Shown here one piece after another: positions 46,990 through 64,000 of a DNA stretch of 64,000 nt. The number at the start of each line of letters is the position of its first letter. The first letter of the stretch is position 1. Location of the stretch: positions 7,292,495-7,356,494 of the forward strand of contig SCFE01000001.1 of the NCBI GenBank assembly GCA_004352715.1, read 5' to 3'. Below the pieces are notes generated by a model. The model did not search any database. It was not told the origin of the DNA and was given only the letters and a program-made list of their open reading frames with translations. Source of the stretch: Hofstenia miamia (lineage: Eukaryota; Xenacoelomorpha; Acoela). A program made the position numbers and the translations under genes.

Positions 46990-49900
46990 CAATTGAAGTT
47001 TCTATTTGATCATCATGTGTAGTCAGCATACTGTGCTATTCTACAATCATTGCTTAAATTGCCATTTAATTCATTTACATACAACGAGAAAAACAGAGGC
47101 CCTAAAATAATACCCTGTAAGTTTTACCCCAGTTAGAATTATACCATTTACCTTTACTCTTTGAAAATGNNNNNNNNNNNNNNNNNNNNNNNNNNNNNNN
47201 NNNNNNNNNNNNNNNNNNNNNNNNNNNNNNNNNNNNNNNNNNNNNNNNNNNNNNNNNNNNNNNNNNNNNNNNNNNNNNNNNNNNNNNNNNNNNNNNNNNN
47301 NNNNNNNNNNNNNNNNNNNNNNNNNNNNNNNNNNNNNNNNNNNNNNNNNNNNNNNNNNNNNNNNNNNNNNNNNNNNNNNNNNNNNNNNNNNNNNNNNNNN
47401 NNNNNNNNNNNNNNNNNNNNNNNNNNNNNNNNNNNNNNNNNNNNNNNNNNNNNNNNNNNNNNNNNNNNNNNNNNNNNNNNNNNNNNNNNNNNNNNNNNNN
47501 NNNNNNNNNNNNNNNNNNNNNNNNNNNNNNNNNNNNNNNNNNNNNNNNNNNNNNNNNNNNNNNNNNNNNNNNNNNNNNNNNNNNNNNNNNNNNNNNNNNN
47601 NNNNNNNNNNNNNNNNNNNNNNNNNNNNNNNNNNNNNNNNNNNNNNNNNNNNNNNNNNNNNNNNNNNNNNNNNNNNNNNNNNNNNNNNNNNNNNNNNNNN
47701 NNNNNNNNNNNNNNNNNNNNNNNNNNNNNNNNNNNNNNNNNNNNNNNNNNNNNNNNNNNNNNNNNNNNNNNNNNNNNNNNNNNNNNNNNNNNNNNNNNNN
47801 NNNNNNNNNNNNNNNNNNNNNNNNNNNNNNNNNNNNNNNNNNNNNNNNNNNNNNNNNNNNNNNNNNNNNNNNNNNNNNNNNNNNNNNNNNNNNNNNNNNN
47901 NNNNNNNNNNNNNNNNNNNNNNNNNNNNNNNNNNNNNNNNNNNNNNNNNNNNNNNNNNNNNNNNNNNNNNNNNNNNNNNNNNNNNNNNNNNNNNNNNNNN
48001 NNNNNNNNNNNNNNNNNNNNNNNNNNNNNNNNNNNNNNNNNNNNNNNNNNNNNNNNNNNNNNNNNNNNNNNNNNNNNNNNNNNNNNNNNNNNNNNNNNNN
48101 NNNNNNNNNNNNNNNNNNNNNNNNNNNNNNNNNNNNNNNNNNNNNNNNNNNNNNNNNNNNNNNNNNNNNAAGTCTATGCTCTATTTATATTTATTTGAAT
48201 ATATGCAATTGTAACGATGTAATTCAAGTTGGAAATGACGAAAAAATAAACATATATAGAAATATATTTTAGCTGCTCAAAAACATTTATAGGGCACATT
48301 TTATAAAAATTCACAGAACGTTGTTACAGGTTTCATGAAATATTTCAATAAATAAATTAATAAACTATAATATGATTTACCTCATTACTGCATTGTACTG
48401 CTATGTTTGCAAAGTAGAGAAAAAGACGAGCGCCTTACTATGTTTTACCTCAAAACATGCTTTGTAGTCAATATAACAATTTGCTCAATTAAATAAACGT
48501 TAAATCAAAGCTGTTTAAATATAAATATAGACTTTAGATATCAGTCTATCAGATTCCGAGAGTGAAGCATTAATACCTTTTCTTCTCGAATGTCTGTGCT
48601 ATGAAATTCAAAAATTTTAATGGAATTTCCCTTGATTTGAAAGGGTGAATTCAATGCAATTTTGCTCAATTAATTTTTGAAGTTTTTCTTAATTTCAGTA
48701 GTTATATAGAATCAGTAGCTTTCGAATTTCAACAATCCGAGAGTGAAGGAACATTATATGATATTGCTTGCCCATTAAAGCCGAAAATAAATTTTATCAA
48801 TGTATTAAGATAGCTAATAAATCACATTTTAAAGCGCCATCTATCGACAAGGAAAATCTTACTACTAAAATATTTCGTGTAAAAAGAGATAGTATCTTTT
48901 ATATATGGGAGTAACATTACCTCTAATTTTACCATTGATGGGCAGGTATTTAGTTTTATGCAGTTATTGATGATATGACATAGAGGACATCTAATAAATT
49001 TTGCACAATATTTAATACACCATGCCGGTTTTTCAGAAGTTCCGCTTGATTTATTTACTTTTAGCTTATTTATTGCTTGAAGGACTTAGTATCGAGTCAC
49101 AACTCGGAATGAAAAAGAATTTTGGGAGAGTTTGCTGTTAAATTTTTCAAGTGTAAGTAGCACTAAAGGTCTCAAGTATTTGAATAGGTTAATGAACTGA
49201 TCATTGAAAGTATTAGCAACATCCTTGGATTTGGTTAATATTCCTCCATATTTTCAATGAGATGCAGGTGTCGCATATGACTCTTGTTCCTGTTAATGAA
49301 GTCTCACTAATGCTTAAGGTAATTAATTCTGCTAAATGCGGATTGCATATATCGATTTTGTGCTGCTCTCAGTTCAATATTAGATTTGTTCCTTGCAATT
49401 TTATATAGCTGGTAGTTATCAACAGTTTTACTTAGTAAGTTTTGTTGGCCCGATGTTTGCATTTGACGAGTTCTTAAAGTTTGGGTGTCATCCAGGAAGA
49501 GCGCGTGATTTGATAACTACAATTTTCGTGTTTGGGAAAAAATCTTTTGGTTGGACAATATAAATTTATATAAGTCGTAAATGAATGAATGAATTGAGCA
49601 TGCAGTTTACGTCTTTGGATAGAAAGGCGCTATCATAATTCATTCCATCGGAAAATTTTTAGAATTTCTATTAGCGGTGAATCCTTTTCTCGAATCTCTA
49701 CACAAGTTTTTTCGTTTGTACGCTTTATGAAATGCAAGTTGTAATACAATGGTCTGAATAGGGGCATTCGCTGCAGGCATAATTAAAATCGTTAATGATT
49801 TCAACGAGAAAGTAATCAATTAATGTAGAAGAGTTGTAATTTAGATTAGTTGGGATACTGGAATTAATTGTACTAAGATCAACAGCATCAAGTAAAGAAT

Positions 49901-50027
49901 TCAATTGATCTCTTTCAATATTCTTCAGACAGTTTATATTCCAATCGGCCATCAATGACTTATTTTCTTTCAGAGAATATTTTATTTCTGAAACAAATTC
50001 GTTGAAGTGACCTATACATACATACAT
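46990..50027 (-). mobile_element. Minus-strand LINE relic (endonuclease, linker, RT) with 1000-N gap
   Basis: From right to left: an APE endonuclease piece (50027-49725: SLMADWNINCL, STLIDYFLVE, YSDHCIT, where D-x-N, S-x-x-D-h-h and SDH are catalytic signatures); a linker to ~48900; then the N gap (47170-48169) where the RT should lie; then, at 47160-47000, IILGPLFFSLYVNEL and QYADYT, the motif B/C end with YADD changed to YADY. The adjacent motif A piece at 46720 is inverted relative to this, a pattern seen with inverted LINE insertions. Confidence 0.7.
47170..48169. other. Assembly gap (1000 N)
   Basis: Exactly 1000 N, apparently a default gap size, lying inside a LINE. Confidence 0.99.
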
Positions 50028-50072
50028 ATATATATATATACATACATATATATATATACATATATATATATA

Positions 50073-50344
50073 TATCGATTTAGTCTCAACACATTCAACG
50101 CGGACGGTCAGTTTACTGAGTGTTCCGTGATTCTCGTTTACAATTTCTACATTGGATTATCGACTCCCCTTTATTTATATCTACCCATTCCTCCCTGCTA
50201 AAGACAGAGAGGCTACATTATATAAATTAACAAAAATCATATTAAATAATAGATAATTGAAATGTGTACATCTTATAACCCAAAAAATTAAACAATATCG
50301 CCGCCAGTAGCAATGCAGCGAGAAAATCTATCACCAATGGAGTA
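50073..50344. repeat. 272-bp repeat, copy 1 (second copy 56711-56981)
   Basis: Nearly identical to 56711-56981. Both begin at the end of an (AT)n run with 'cgatttagtctcaacac' and end at 'ggagta', inside the 3' end of the mariner transposase. Copy 1 continues into the transposase; copy 2 stops at a single N. Confidence 0.9.
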
Positions 50345-51216
50345 CATTAAATTTTTCTTCAAATCAAAAGAAATTTGTTGCTACGATTCCAAAATATACT
50401 AGTTAAATTCAGCAATGTTTTTGGGATTTTTCTTTTCGACGTCATCCTTGAAGATGCTTCAGATATTTTCCATTGGAGAAAGGTCTGGCGAGTTTGCAGG
50501 ACCCTGCAAAAACTGAATATTTTGCTCTTCAAATAAAATTTTGCTATAAACAAGTAGCGCCATTTTGTTGTAGTATTCAAACACCAGGATATAGGCCATT
50601 AGCAAATGCAATAAACTCTACTATAATTTAAATATATTTTTCGCTATTTATCCCGAATTCATAGATTTTGAGGTAAAACTCTCTGTAACTGAGAGCGCCC
50701 CAAACCATAATTTGGGTTTACATGTTTTGACTTGCAAAACCAATGAAGAATCCGGTTTCTAAATAGCTGGAAAACTGACTCGTTGATAAATATGTTGTCA
50801 AAGAATCCATCCAGTAACCAGTTTTGGCAGATGGAAACTCTGGCTATTTTATGTGTTGGGTCAGGTTTGGCACATTTTTTCTTTCTTTGTGATTCCAGAC
50901 ACTTTTAGCGCCCTATAGACCGTAGATTTCGAAACTTGCTTCCCCTGGCTTGATGAAACCGCTGAGTTATTTGCAAAGTTGATTGTAAGGGGTTACACAA
51001 TGCAGTTTTAATTAGACTTTTCCGGTCACTACCTTCCAAAATTCACGGCCTTCCACTTCTTTTCTTTCTCTCTGTCGAATTGCCTTTTTCGAGAATCTTG
51101 ATATTCCTGTAGAAAGTCGCCTTTGACATTTTAACCAGCTTGCCTAAACTTTCCCGGTCTTTGGTGCCATTGTTGTAAAGACGTTGAAGTAAATCTCGTT
51201 GCTCTTGAGAACTCAT
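50288..51216 (-). pseudogene. Tc1/mariner-type transposase relic
   Basis: Reads from ATG at 51216: SSQEQRDLLQRLYNNGTKDR, a helix-turn-helix with SKATFYRNIKIL and RKKRSGRP; the downstream frame is interrupted. Near 50500-50455 NSPDLSPMENI keeps the mariner 'SPDLsPiEn-W' signature, with the Trp codon now a stop. It ends RCIA-TGGDIV at 50288. About 309 codons, the family's usual size. It is inactive because of several stops. Confidence 0.8.
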
Positions 51217-51723
51217 TTCCAAAAGTAGTTCAGTTCCTTATGCCAAAACAAAATTACAAATTCGATGGAGTCTCATTTTTTGATCCAAACTATAGGATAA
51301 GTATGAACAGTGTTGATAAATAGAAATGGTAGACAAGGAGAAAATTCTATTTAATTATTACTTATGCTATGATAATATAATCTTCTTTTGTGTATAGATT
51401 AATCACTAAGTTTATGTGCCACGGGGTAGCCGTAGCTATGCTCATGAAATTTCATTAGTATTTTTCAAAGCAAAATAATTTAATATTTTATGCTTAAATT
51501 AAAATACCTCACAGAAATCACATGTGTTTCTATTCACCCCCATCCAAAGGGGAGAATTGAAATACTTTTAAAATTTAAAACAATTCCTGAAAACTAAATA
51601 TTCTTATTTTCATTGAAATGAAATTTCAGGATACATTATAGTGTAAAATTTGAATGAAATACATTTTACAAATACTAGATCTTTGAAAAAACTATTCCTT
51701 TTGACTACATTTGACGGTAGTAA

Positions 51724-53047
51724 CCCTCGAATGCTGATTTTTTAACAGTCTATTTTGCATAACATGGTCAATTGACCATTTGACTATTCGATATTTGTTT
51801 TATTCATTAATATTATATGAACCTAGGCAAATTTAAAGGAAATGTTAGATATATGATTATAAATGATAAATGTCATTAAGTGCTGCGGTATTTATAACTT
51901 GGTATGATGTCAGTAAAGTATTTAAATCAACTTTGAATGTAAAGTGACTTCGTGGACACAAATAACGTTTTTTGTAAATACACTAGGCAGAACTTCTGTA
52001 TGCATTTGTCTGACTGTTCCAATCAAAGTTGTTCTTTTTTAATTCAGACTAGTGTTGCTGGAGAAAGATGTAAATAGATTATCAGTAGTAAGATTGAATT
52101 GCATTTTTGAAGTATGGCTCCATTATCTCGATAACCAAGTGTTTCCCTAAAGGTTCATTTCATGTCTCACCTTTCCCCAAATAAGGAAACCCATTCAGAA
52201 TAAAAAAAATTTGGAACAACACAATAGTCAGAACTTTATTCACAAGGGATCTGGCCTGGATTGTATATATTATGTGAAAAGACAATGAGATCTGCATCTC
52301 ATCAGCTGTTAGTCAATTGTTACATTTTCATATCTTCCAAAACTAGTTTTGGAAGTTGTTAAACATTTTCAATTACACAAGTCCCCTATATCGCAATACT
52401 TGTTTTCTCCTTTCCTTGCAAGTCTGCTTGATTTATCATCAAATCAAAGATGACATGTAATAATCCAAAGTGAAACACAATCATTGTCGCCTAAGAGAAA
52501 GACGTAATATTCTCAGGACTAGATAGGCTTCTATGTGGTTATTCTTTGCTTTTGAAAGCATATTCTGCTATCATTAGTGAATGATGGTTTTTTAACATTG
52601 TCACTAATATTAATATGAGCATTTGTATGTCGAAGAAACTAGCAAATTATCTGTCGCTAATAATTCAAAAAGTACATCAACTATACAATCAATACAATTT
52701 CTAAGTAATGATGTAACTCCACCAGTATGGTGTATAATATTCGGATTTCTTGTTCTGATAATGCATAAGCCACCTCACCATTATTCAATTGTATGCTACA
52801 TTCAGTAATATCTCAATTCAGTACATGCTGTTATTATGTGGCTTGAGTTGGTCAATTGCATTAACGAAGTTTGTTTATTTTAATGAATTATATGAATCTT
52901 ACATCAAAAATTAATACACATAATGTTAATATGCATAAAGTTGGAAGATGTCACAAACTTTCACCTTATTTCAAAAAAAACCATAAGGCAATGGCACAAA
53001 AAAGAAATTTCAGAAATGGTCAATTGACCATGTTATGCATTCTAGGG
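51724..53047 (-). mobile_element. piggyBac-like element, 1324 bp, inactive
   Basis: The ends are inverted: left 'ccctcgaatgc', right (inverted) 'ccctagaatgcataacatgg', and both arms carry 'gcataacatggtcaattgac'. The right flank is TTAA (53048-53051) and the left flank GTAA (51720-51723), one change from the obligatory TTAA target of piggyBac. Broken minus frames inside read NIYNPGQIPCE and TTDNLFTSFSSN with LIGTVRQMHTEVLPS, matching piggyBac transposase (h-x-x-DN-f-ts, GT-x-R-x-n-r). Far shorter than a complete ~2.4-kb element. Confidence 0.82.
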
Positions 53048-53154
53048 TTAAGGAAGTTTCTTTTGTAATTTTTATTGTACAATTTTAATGAATTTTTCTT
53101 ATTTTAGAGGGGGCCCGCCCCCCTCTGTATCCGCCCTTGGTTAATAGTCGTGGC

Positions 53155-56100
53155 ACTATGTGCAGCTCATGTACTAAAGAAGACTTTGAATTAAATAAAA
53201 AATGTAAGAAATGTTATGAAGTAATTCACAATAGTAAAATTTCATGTTTTCAATGTCAAGCCCTTTATCATTCTGAATGTATTGGTCTTAGGATTCAAAC
53301 ATAAAATTAATCAAAGGAAATAAAAGAATAAACATTGGATCTGCCATCTGGTTATGCGACACATGTATGTCAAATTTTGTCAAAATCACTTAAATGAAAA
53401 TTTTAAAGAATTTGAAAATAACGTTAAATCATTTACTGAAAGTACAAAAGCATATTCAGAAATTGTTAAAAATGTTAATAAGGAAGCGCTACCCAGACAT
53501 ATCTAACGTGATTACTGAACGCAAATCTCAAGTATTGTGTGATATTAGACTAAGTAATTTCCCGGAAAGCAAAAAACGCGATGCATTTGAGGATGATTAT
53601 TCTAAGGTCAAAAACTGTTTAAATTACCTAAGTGGAGATCGTTTTGGTCAAATATCTGATATTTATCGAAGAGGAAAATATCATGAATTAAGGAGACAGC
53701 CAACGAATGATACACATAAAACTTAAAGATCCTTTTTGATGTTTGCAGAATTTTAGCAAATCGTAAAGCACTCAAAGATTATCTGGAAAACAAAAACTTA
53801 TTCATTCTTCATGGTTTAAAAAAGGAAGAGGAAGAAATAGAAAACAATCTTTTATGGAAAAGACGTGAACTCATTGACAAGAAAGGTAAGCATCCCACAC
53901 AATTACGCATTAGGAATCTTAAATTATATGAGGGAAACAACCAAATAGTGGATTGACTTAGTTCCGATAAAATATCAAAATTATCATTCCCAAGTATTAT
54001 TAATAATAATGCTAACGGTATAATATCTAAGATTTTGTAATTTCGTTGTACGCTATTAGAGAAAGCATATGCTATAGCTTGTCTACAAGAAAATAAACTT
54101 AAACCGGATATACCAAACCGCAACAATATTTATAGAACATTATCACATTCATAGGCTGGATCGCAACCTTGCAAATTTTAAAGAATCCATAGAAGGAGGA
54201 TTAATAATTTACGTAAATACGGAATGGTGTATCAATGCTCCTAAGGTGTTAAAAGCTGTATAAACACCAGATATTGAATTGTTAATGATAAGTTGTAGAT
54301 CTAAGTTCCTACCCAAAAAATTCAGCTGTATCATAATTATAAATATATAACCTCCAACGAAAAAACGGAAAAACTCTTTAATAAGGAGCAGCCATGTTGT
54401 TAATTTCTAGTAAATACCACAACGCCTATATTTTAGTACTTGGTGACGCTAACCAAAAATCATTAGATATTCTAGAAAAAAATCAGTTAGAGAACATGGT
54501 AAATGAACCCACTTACTACCCCAGTAAAAGTCAACTAGACATTGCCTACGTGTCAGATATATTTATGTATAATTTTCAAATGGAACCACCAATAGGAAAT
54601 TGCAATATTAGCTATCACACATCACTAACACTCATTCCTAAATTTTCAACTTATAATAAGGTCAGACATCAAACTGAAAAAGACTTCACCTTGAACAATA
54701 TAAATATTGAAAAAATGAGAGAATTGATGGAAACAACGAACTGGGACAACATTTTGGAAAAGTGCAGCTGCTCAGCTGAGCAAGTACTAGCGATCGAAAA
54801 GGAAATTCTAAAGTTATTAAACACGTGTAAAATTAGACAAAAAATCAGGAAACGAGGAAAAGAATTTATATATGATACGACGCTTAGATCTATGCTTTTG
54901 GAGAAAAGAAGATTAATAAACGCTGGAAAGAAAATGGAACTAAATGCAATACAAAGAAATATAAACAAATACGTAAGAACACAACGTTATAAAGAATTTT
55001 AAAATCTTAGTGCAGAGCAACTGTAGCAACTGTATAAAGAAATGGGAAGAAGTATGAAACCAAAGACACCCAAAATTAAAGTGAGTATGGATGAAGCAAA
55101 CGAATTAAATAGAGGATTTACCTCCTATAATAAATATCATAGTAAAGATAATAATCTATGCGACATTAATGTGATTGACAACGATCATATTGTAATGGAG
55201 TCAACTGTAAAGGATATCTTTAAAAAGGCTAAACGAAACACATCCCAAGGATTTTCAGAATATATGCAGATGAGCTATGCAAACCTTTTAGATATATTTA
55301 TCAAAAATGTTTAACTGAATTCTATACCCTATCATGTGGAAATCTACATTTGTAGTAACAATTCCCAAAAATTCAAACCCTGATAAAACTAATTTCCGAC
55401 ATTTTAGACCAATTACGATAACACCAGTTGCAGCTAGATGTCTAGATTCCTTGATTGTATTGCTTTATACTAAAAAATTAACCAATAGTTTAGACTCAAA
55501 CCAATTTGTTTATCAGCAAAATAGAGGGACGACAGATGCATTGCTATACCTAGTTGACAAAGTAGCTACGTCTCTTAACTCAGCAGAAACTACAATAGTA
55601 AATGTTGCCTTTTTAGATTATAGTAGCGCATACAATACTATTTTACAGACCAGGATGGTCAACAAACTTTGTTTACTTTCACCATGGATACCATGGGTTA
55701 AAGCGTATATAATACATTTTAATCAAAGTATTTAATATGGAAGCAGTAAATAAACTGAAAAATTACCGTTCACAGTAGGAGTACCTCAAGAGGGGACCTC
55801 TGTCTGGCATATTGTTTATACTCCTTACAGATGAAATTTGCACTGAAAGTGTCGTATCCAAAACGATCATACATCATTAAATATTCAGACGATACCTGCA
55901 TAACAAGCACAATTAACGCATGAACACGTGAAATTGACATCTCACGATCAAAAGAAAATCTGATTAATGTAATCAATCTTTCCGAAAGAAATAACCTTAT
56001 TATTAATGAAAACAAGTCAGTAATACTGACATTTGCTCACTATAACGTAAAGAAACCTATAATGCGCTCACTGTCACAAAGAGATCTTATGGTATATGGT

Positions 56101-56390
56101 AATTTCACCTTTACATCAACTAATCAAACAAAATATTTGGGTGTAATTTTAAATAAAGATCTAAATTTGAATGATCACGTGGAAACCATTATTAAAAAAG
56201 CATATAAATGCATTCTTGGAACGAAATTTATATTAGAATTTCTAAATCGACATAAGAAATGGCTCATTTTTAATATGTATGTTAAACCAATTTATTTACA
56301 TGCCTCTGTAGTTTGGGTGAACGGATTAAGTGACAATTACATTGTACTCCAAACTATCGAAAATATGCAAGCAGGAATTAATTGACAATA
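53155..56390 (+). mobile_element. CR1/L2-like LINE, nearly full span, decayed
   Basis: Parts in order: a PHD-like finger (CSSCTKEDFE...CKKCYE...CFQCQALYHSECIG, 53158-53290); ORF1 body and C-terminus (53394-53960, with LRIRNLKLYEGNNQIVD); an endonuclease remnant (54050-54660, LVLGDANQKSL, SQLDIAYVSD, YHTS in place of SDH); a linker (54394-55002 frame); RT (55042-56390) with RPITITPVAARCLDSL, FLDYSSAYNTI (motif A), VGVPQEGT (motif B), KYSDDT at ~55880 (YADD variant), then YLGVILNKDLNLNDHV. PHD-containing ORF1 is known for CR1/L2-type LINEs. Multiple frameshifts and stops. Confidence 0.82.
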
Positions 56391-56710
56391 TAAACACTAC
56401 TTTTAATTAATTATTCAAAAATATTTCTACAAATATATATAAAGACGAATTCCATCCAATGCATGGGAGAATGACGCTTTCTAATAGCCAAACAAGAACA
56501 AATGTCTTACAGGAACTGCTAAAAAATAGGCGATATGCAGCAACGTTTCTATATCAGCAGCGGTAAGGTACCTTAATTCTGGAACTCTCCCCCGGTTACT
56601 ATAGCAAATTTTTCCTTATTGAAATAGTCCAATTTTCCTTTTTACATAGCACGTAGTGTCATGTACGGGAATTAAAGCTTGGATATATATTATATATTAT
56701 ATATATATAT

Positions 56711-56981
56711 ATCGATTTAGTCTCAACACATTCAACGCGGACGGTCGGTTTACTGAGTGTTCCGTGATTCTCGTTTACAATTTCTACATTGGATTATCGA
56801 CTCCCCTTTATTTATATCTACCCATTCCTCCCTGCTAAAGACAGAGAGGCTACATTATATAAATTAACAAAAATCATATTAAATAATAGATAATTGAAAT
56901 GTGTACATCTTATAACCCAAAAAATTAAACAATATCGCCGCCAGTAGCAATGCAGCGAGAAAATCTATCACCAATGGAGTA
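56711..56981. repeat. 272-bp repeat, copy 2, followed by single N (56982)
   Basis: Nearly identical to 50073-50344. It sits between two copies of 'agcttggatatatattatat' (56676 and 56983) and ends at an isolated N, so it may be a local-assembly error rather than a true insertion. Confidence 0.85.
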
Positions 56982-56997
56982 NAGCTTGGATATATAT

Positions 56998-57038
<41 letters not shown>

Positions 57039-57259
57039 AACCTAAGATCTATTAATGTTCAAAGAACTACGTAAATGTGCTTTCCGAAAATGTCTCTATG
57101 TAAAATCCAACTATATCAACATTGTGATAAATTCTTTGTAAGAAACAAATAATGAAGAAAACATCTATGTATGATAATTATCGCTACGCTGACCTAGGGT
57201 CTTCAAATAATTAGAAAAATTGTAAAATTTACATATAAAAAGTGAATTTACATTACAAA

Positions 57260-57265
57260 TTTATT
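57260..57265 (-). terminator. Poly(A) signal AATAAA of BiP
   Basis: Reads AATAAA on the minus strand, 15 nt beyond the stop codon. Very close to the stop, implying a short 3' UTR if used. Confidence 0.5.
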
Positions 57266-57279
57266 AAATATATTTTAAT

Positions 57280-63752
<6,473 letters not shown>

Positions 63753-64000
63753 CTAAAAGATAAAATGCATGTTGCAATTATCTGCATTGGCATTTAACTA
63801 TATACAGTATATAAATATAAATTTTTTAACCAAATTTTAAATGAAATTTTAAAAATGTGAACATATATTGAGCGGCAATTGTGTTAAAAAAATTGTTGAA
63901 ATCTTTTAAAATAGTTTAATAGCAGCAAGAAAATTCATTCTTCTGGTAGAGGTAGGAAGATATGTTTTTTGTGAGAGAGCGTAAAATTTCGCAGTCCTTA
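63753..64000 (-). other. Upstream BiP intron sequence (to window edge)
   Basis: It begins at the acceptor 'atcttttag' of the first visible exon. No match to a signal peptide or GIDLGTTYS exon is present, so the start of the gene is beyond the window. Confidence 0.7.

Noticed and set aside
47161-48198. 345-codon plus-strand frame
   Set aside because: Almost entirely N; no sequence support.
53809-54126. Minus-strand 105-codon frame
   Set aside because: Antisense to the LINE ORF1/endonuclease, which explains the openness.

Overview
This is an AT-rich, intron-rich animal (metazoan) nuclear DNA window, not prokaryotic. The evidence is GT-AG introns in three host genes, an endoplasmic-reticulum Hsp70 (BiP) gene, long (AT)n runs, scaffold gaps filled with N, and an animal-type mobile element load: Polinton/Maverick (adintovirus-like) elements, Penelope-like retroelements, CR1/L2-like LINEs, Tc1/mariner, piggyBac and P-element relics. 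The species cannot be fixed from the sequence. A basal or parasitic invertebrate such as a cnidarian or myxozoan would fit, at low confidence.

Layout. 1-5.6 kb: a decayed Polinton fragment on the minus strand (packaging ATPase, small DNA-binding-like ORF, 57-bp subterminal tandem repeats), lying between two direct copies of a ~740-bp repeat that carries a promoter-like box cluster. 7.4-9.8 kb: a LINE tail and a Penelope-like element flanked by 335-bp inverted repeats. 13.0-23.9 kb: two paralogous six-exon FLYWCH zinc-finger genes arranged head to head around a 605-bp spacer; I could trace every exon. A mariner relic sits in an intron of one and a LINE relic in an intron of the other. 24.7-31.2 kb: nested relics (palindromic MITE-like ends, Penelope, LINE endonuclease, a 1375-bp TIR element with TA duplication, a Penelope palindrome, a P-element-like fragment).

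34.6-46.7 kb: a ~12-kb Polinton bounded by 150-bp terminal inverted repeats. It carries packaging ATPase, integrase, a core-protein-like gene, major capsid protein, adenain-like protease and two copies of a penton-like gene, all on the minus strand and mostly broken. An inverted second ATPase sits at its left end. No protein-primed DNA polymerase is visible. 46.7-56.6 kb: LINE fragments in both orientations, a mariner relic, a piggyBac relic and a longer LINE with PHD finger, ORF1, endonuclease and RT parts.

57.3-64.0 kb: BiP (HSPA5/GRP78) on the minus strand. Eight exons are visible and the 5' end lies beyond the right edge. Its C-terminus is HTDL rather than KDEL/HDEL. BiP is the clearest functional gene, the FLYWCH pair look intact, and nearly everything else is mobile-element debris.
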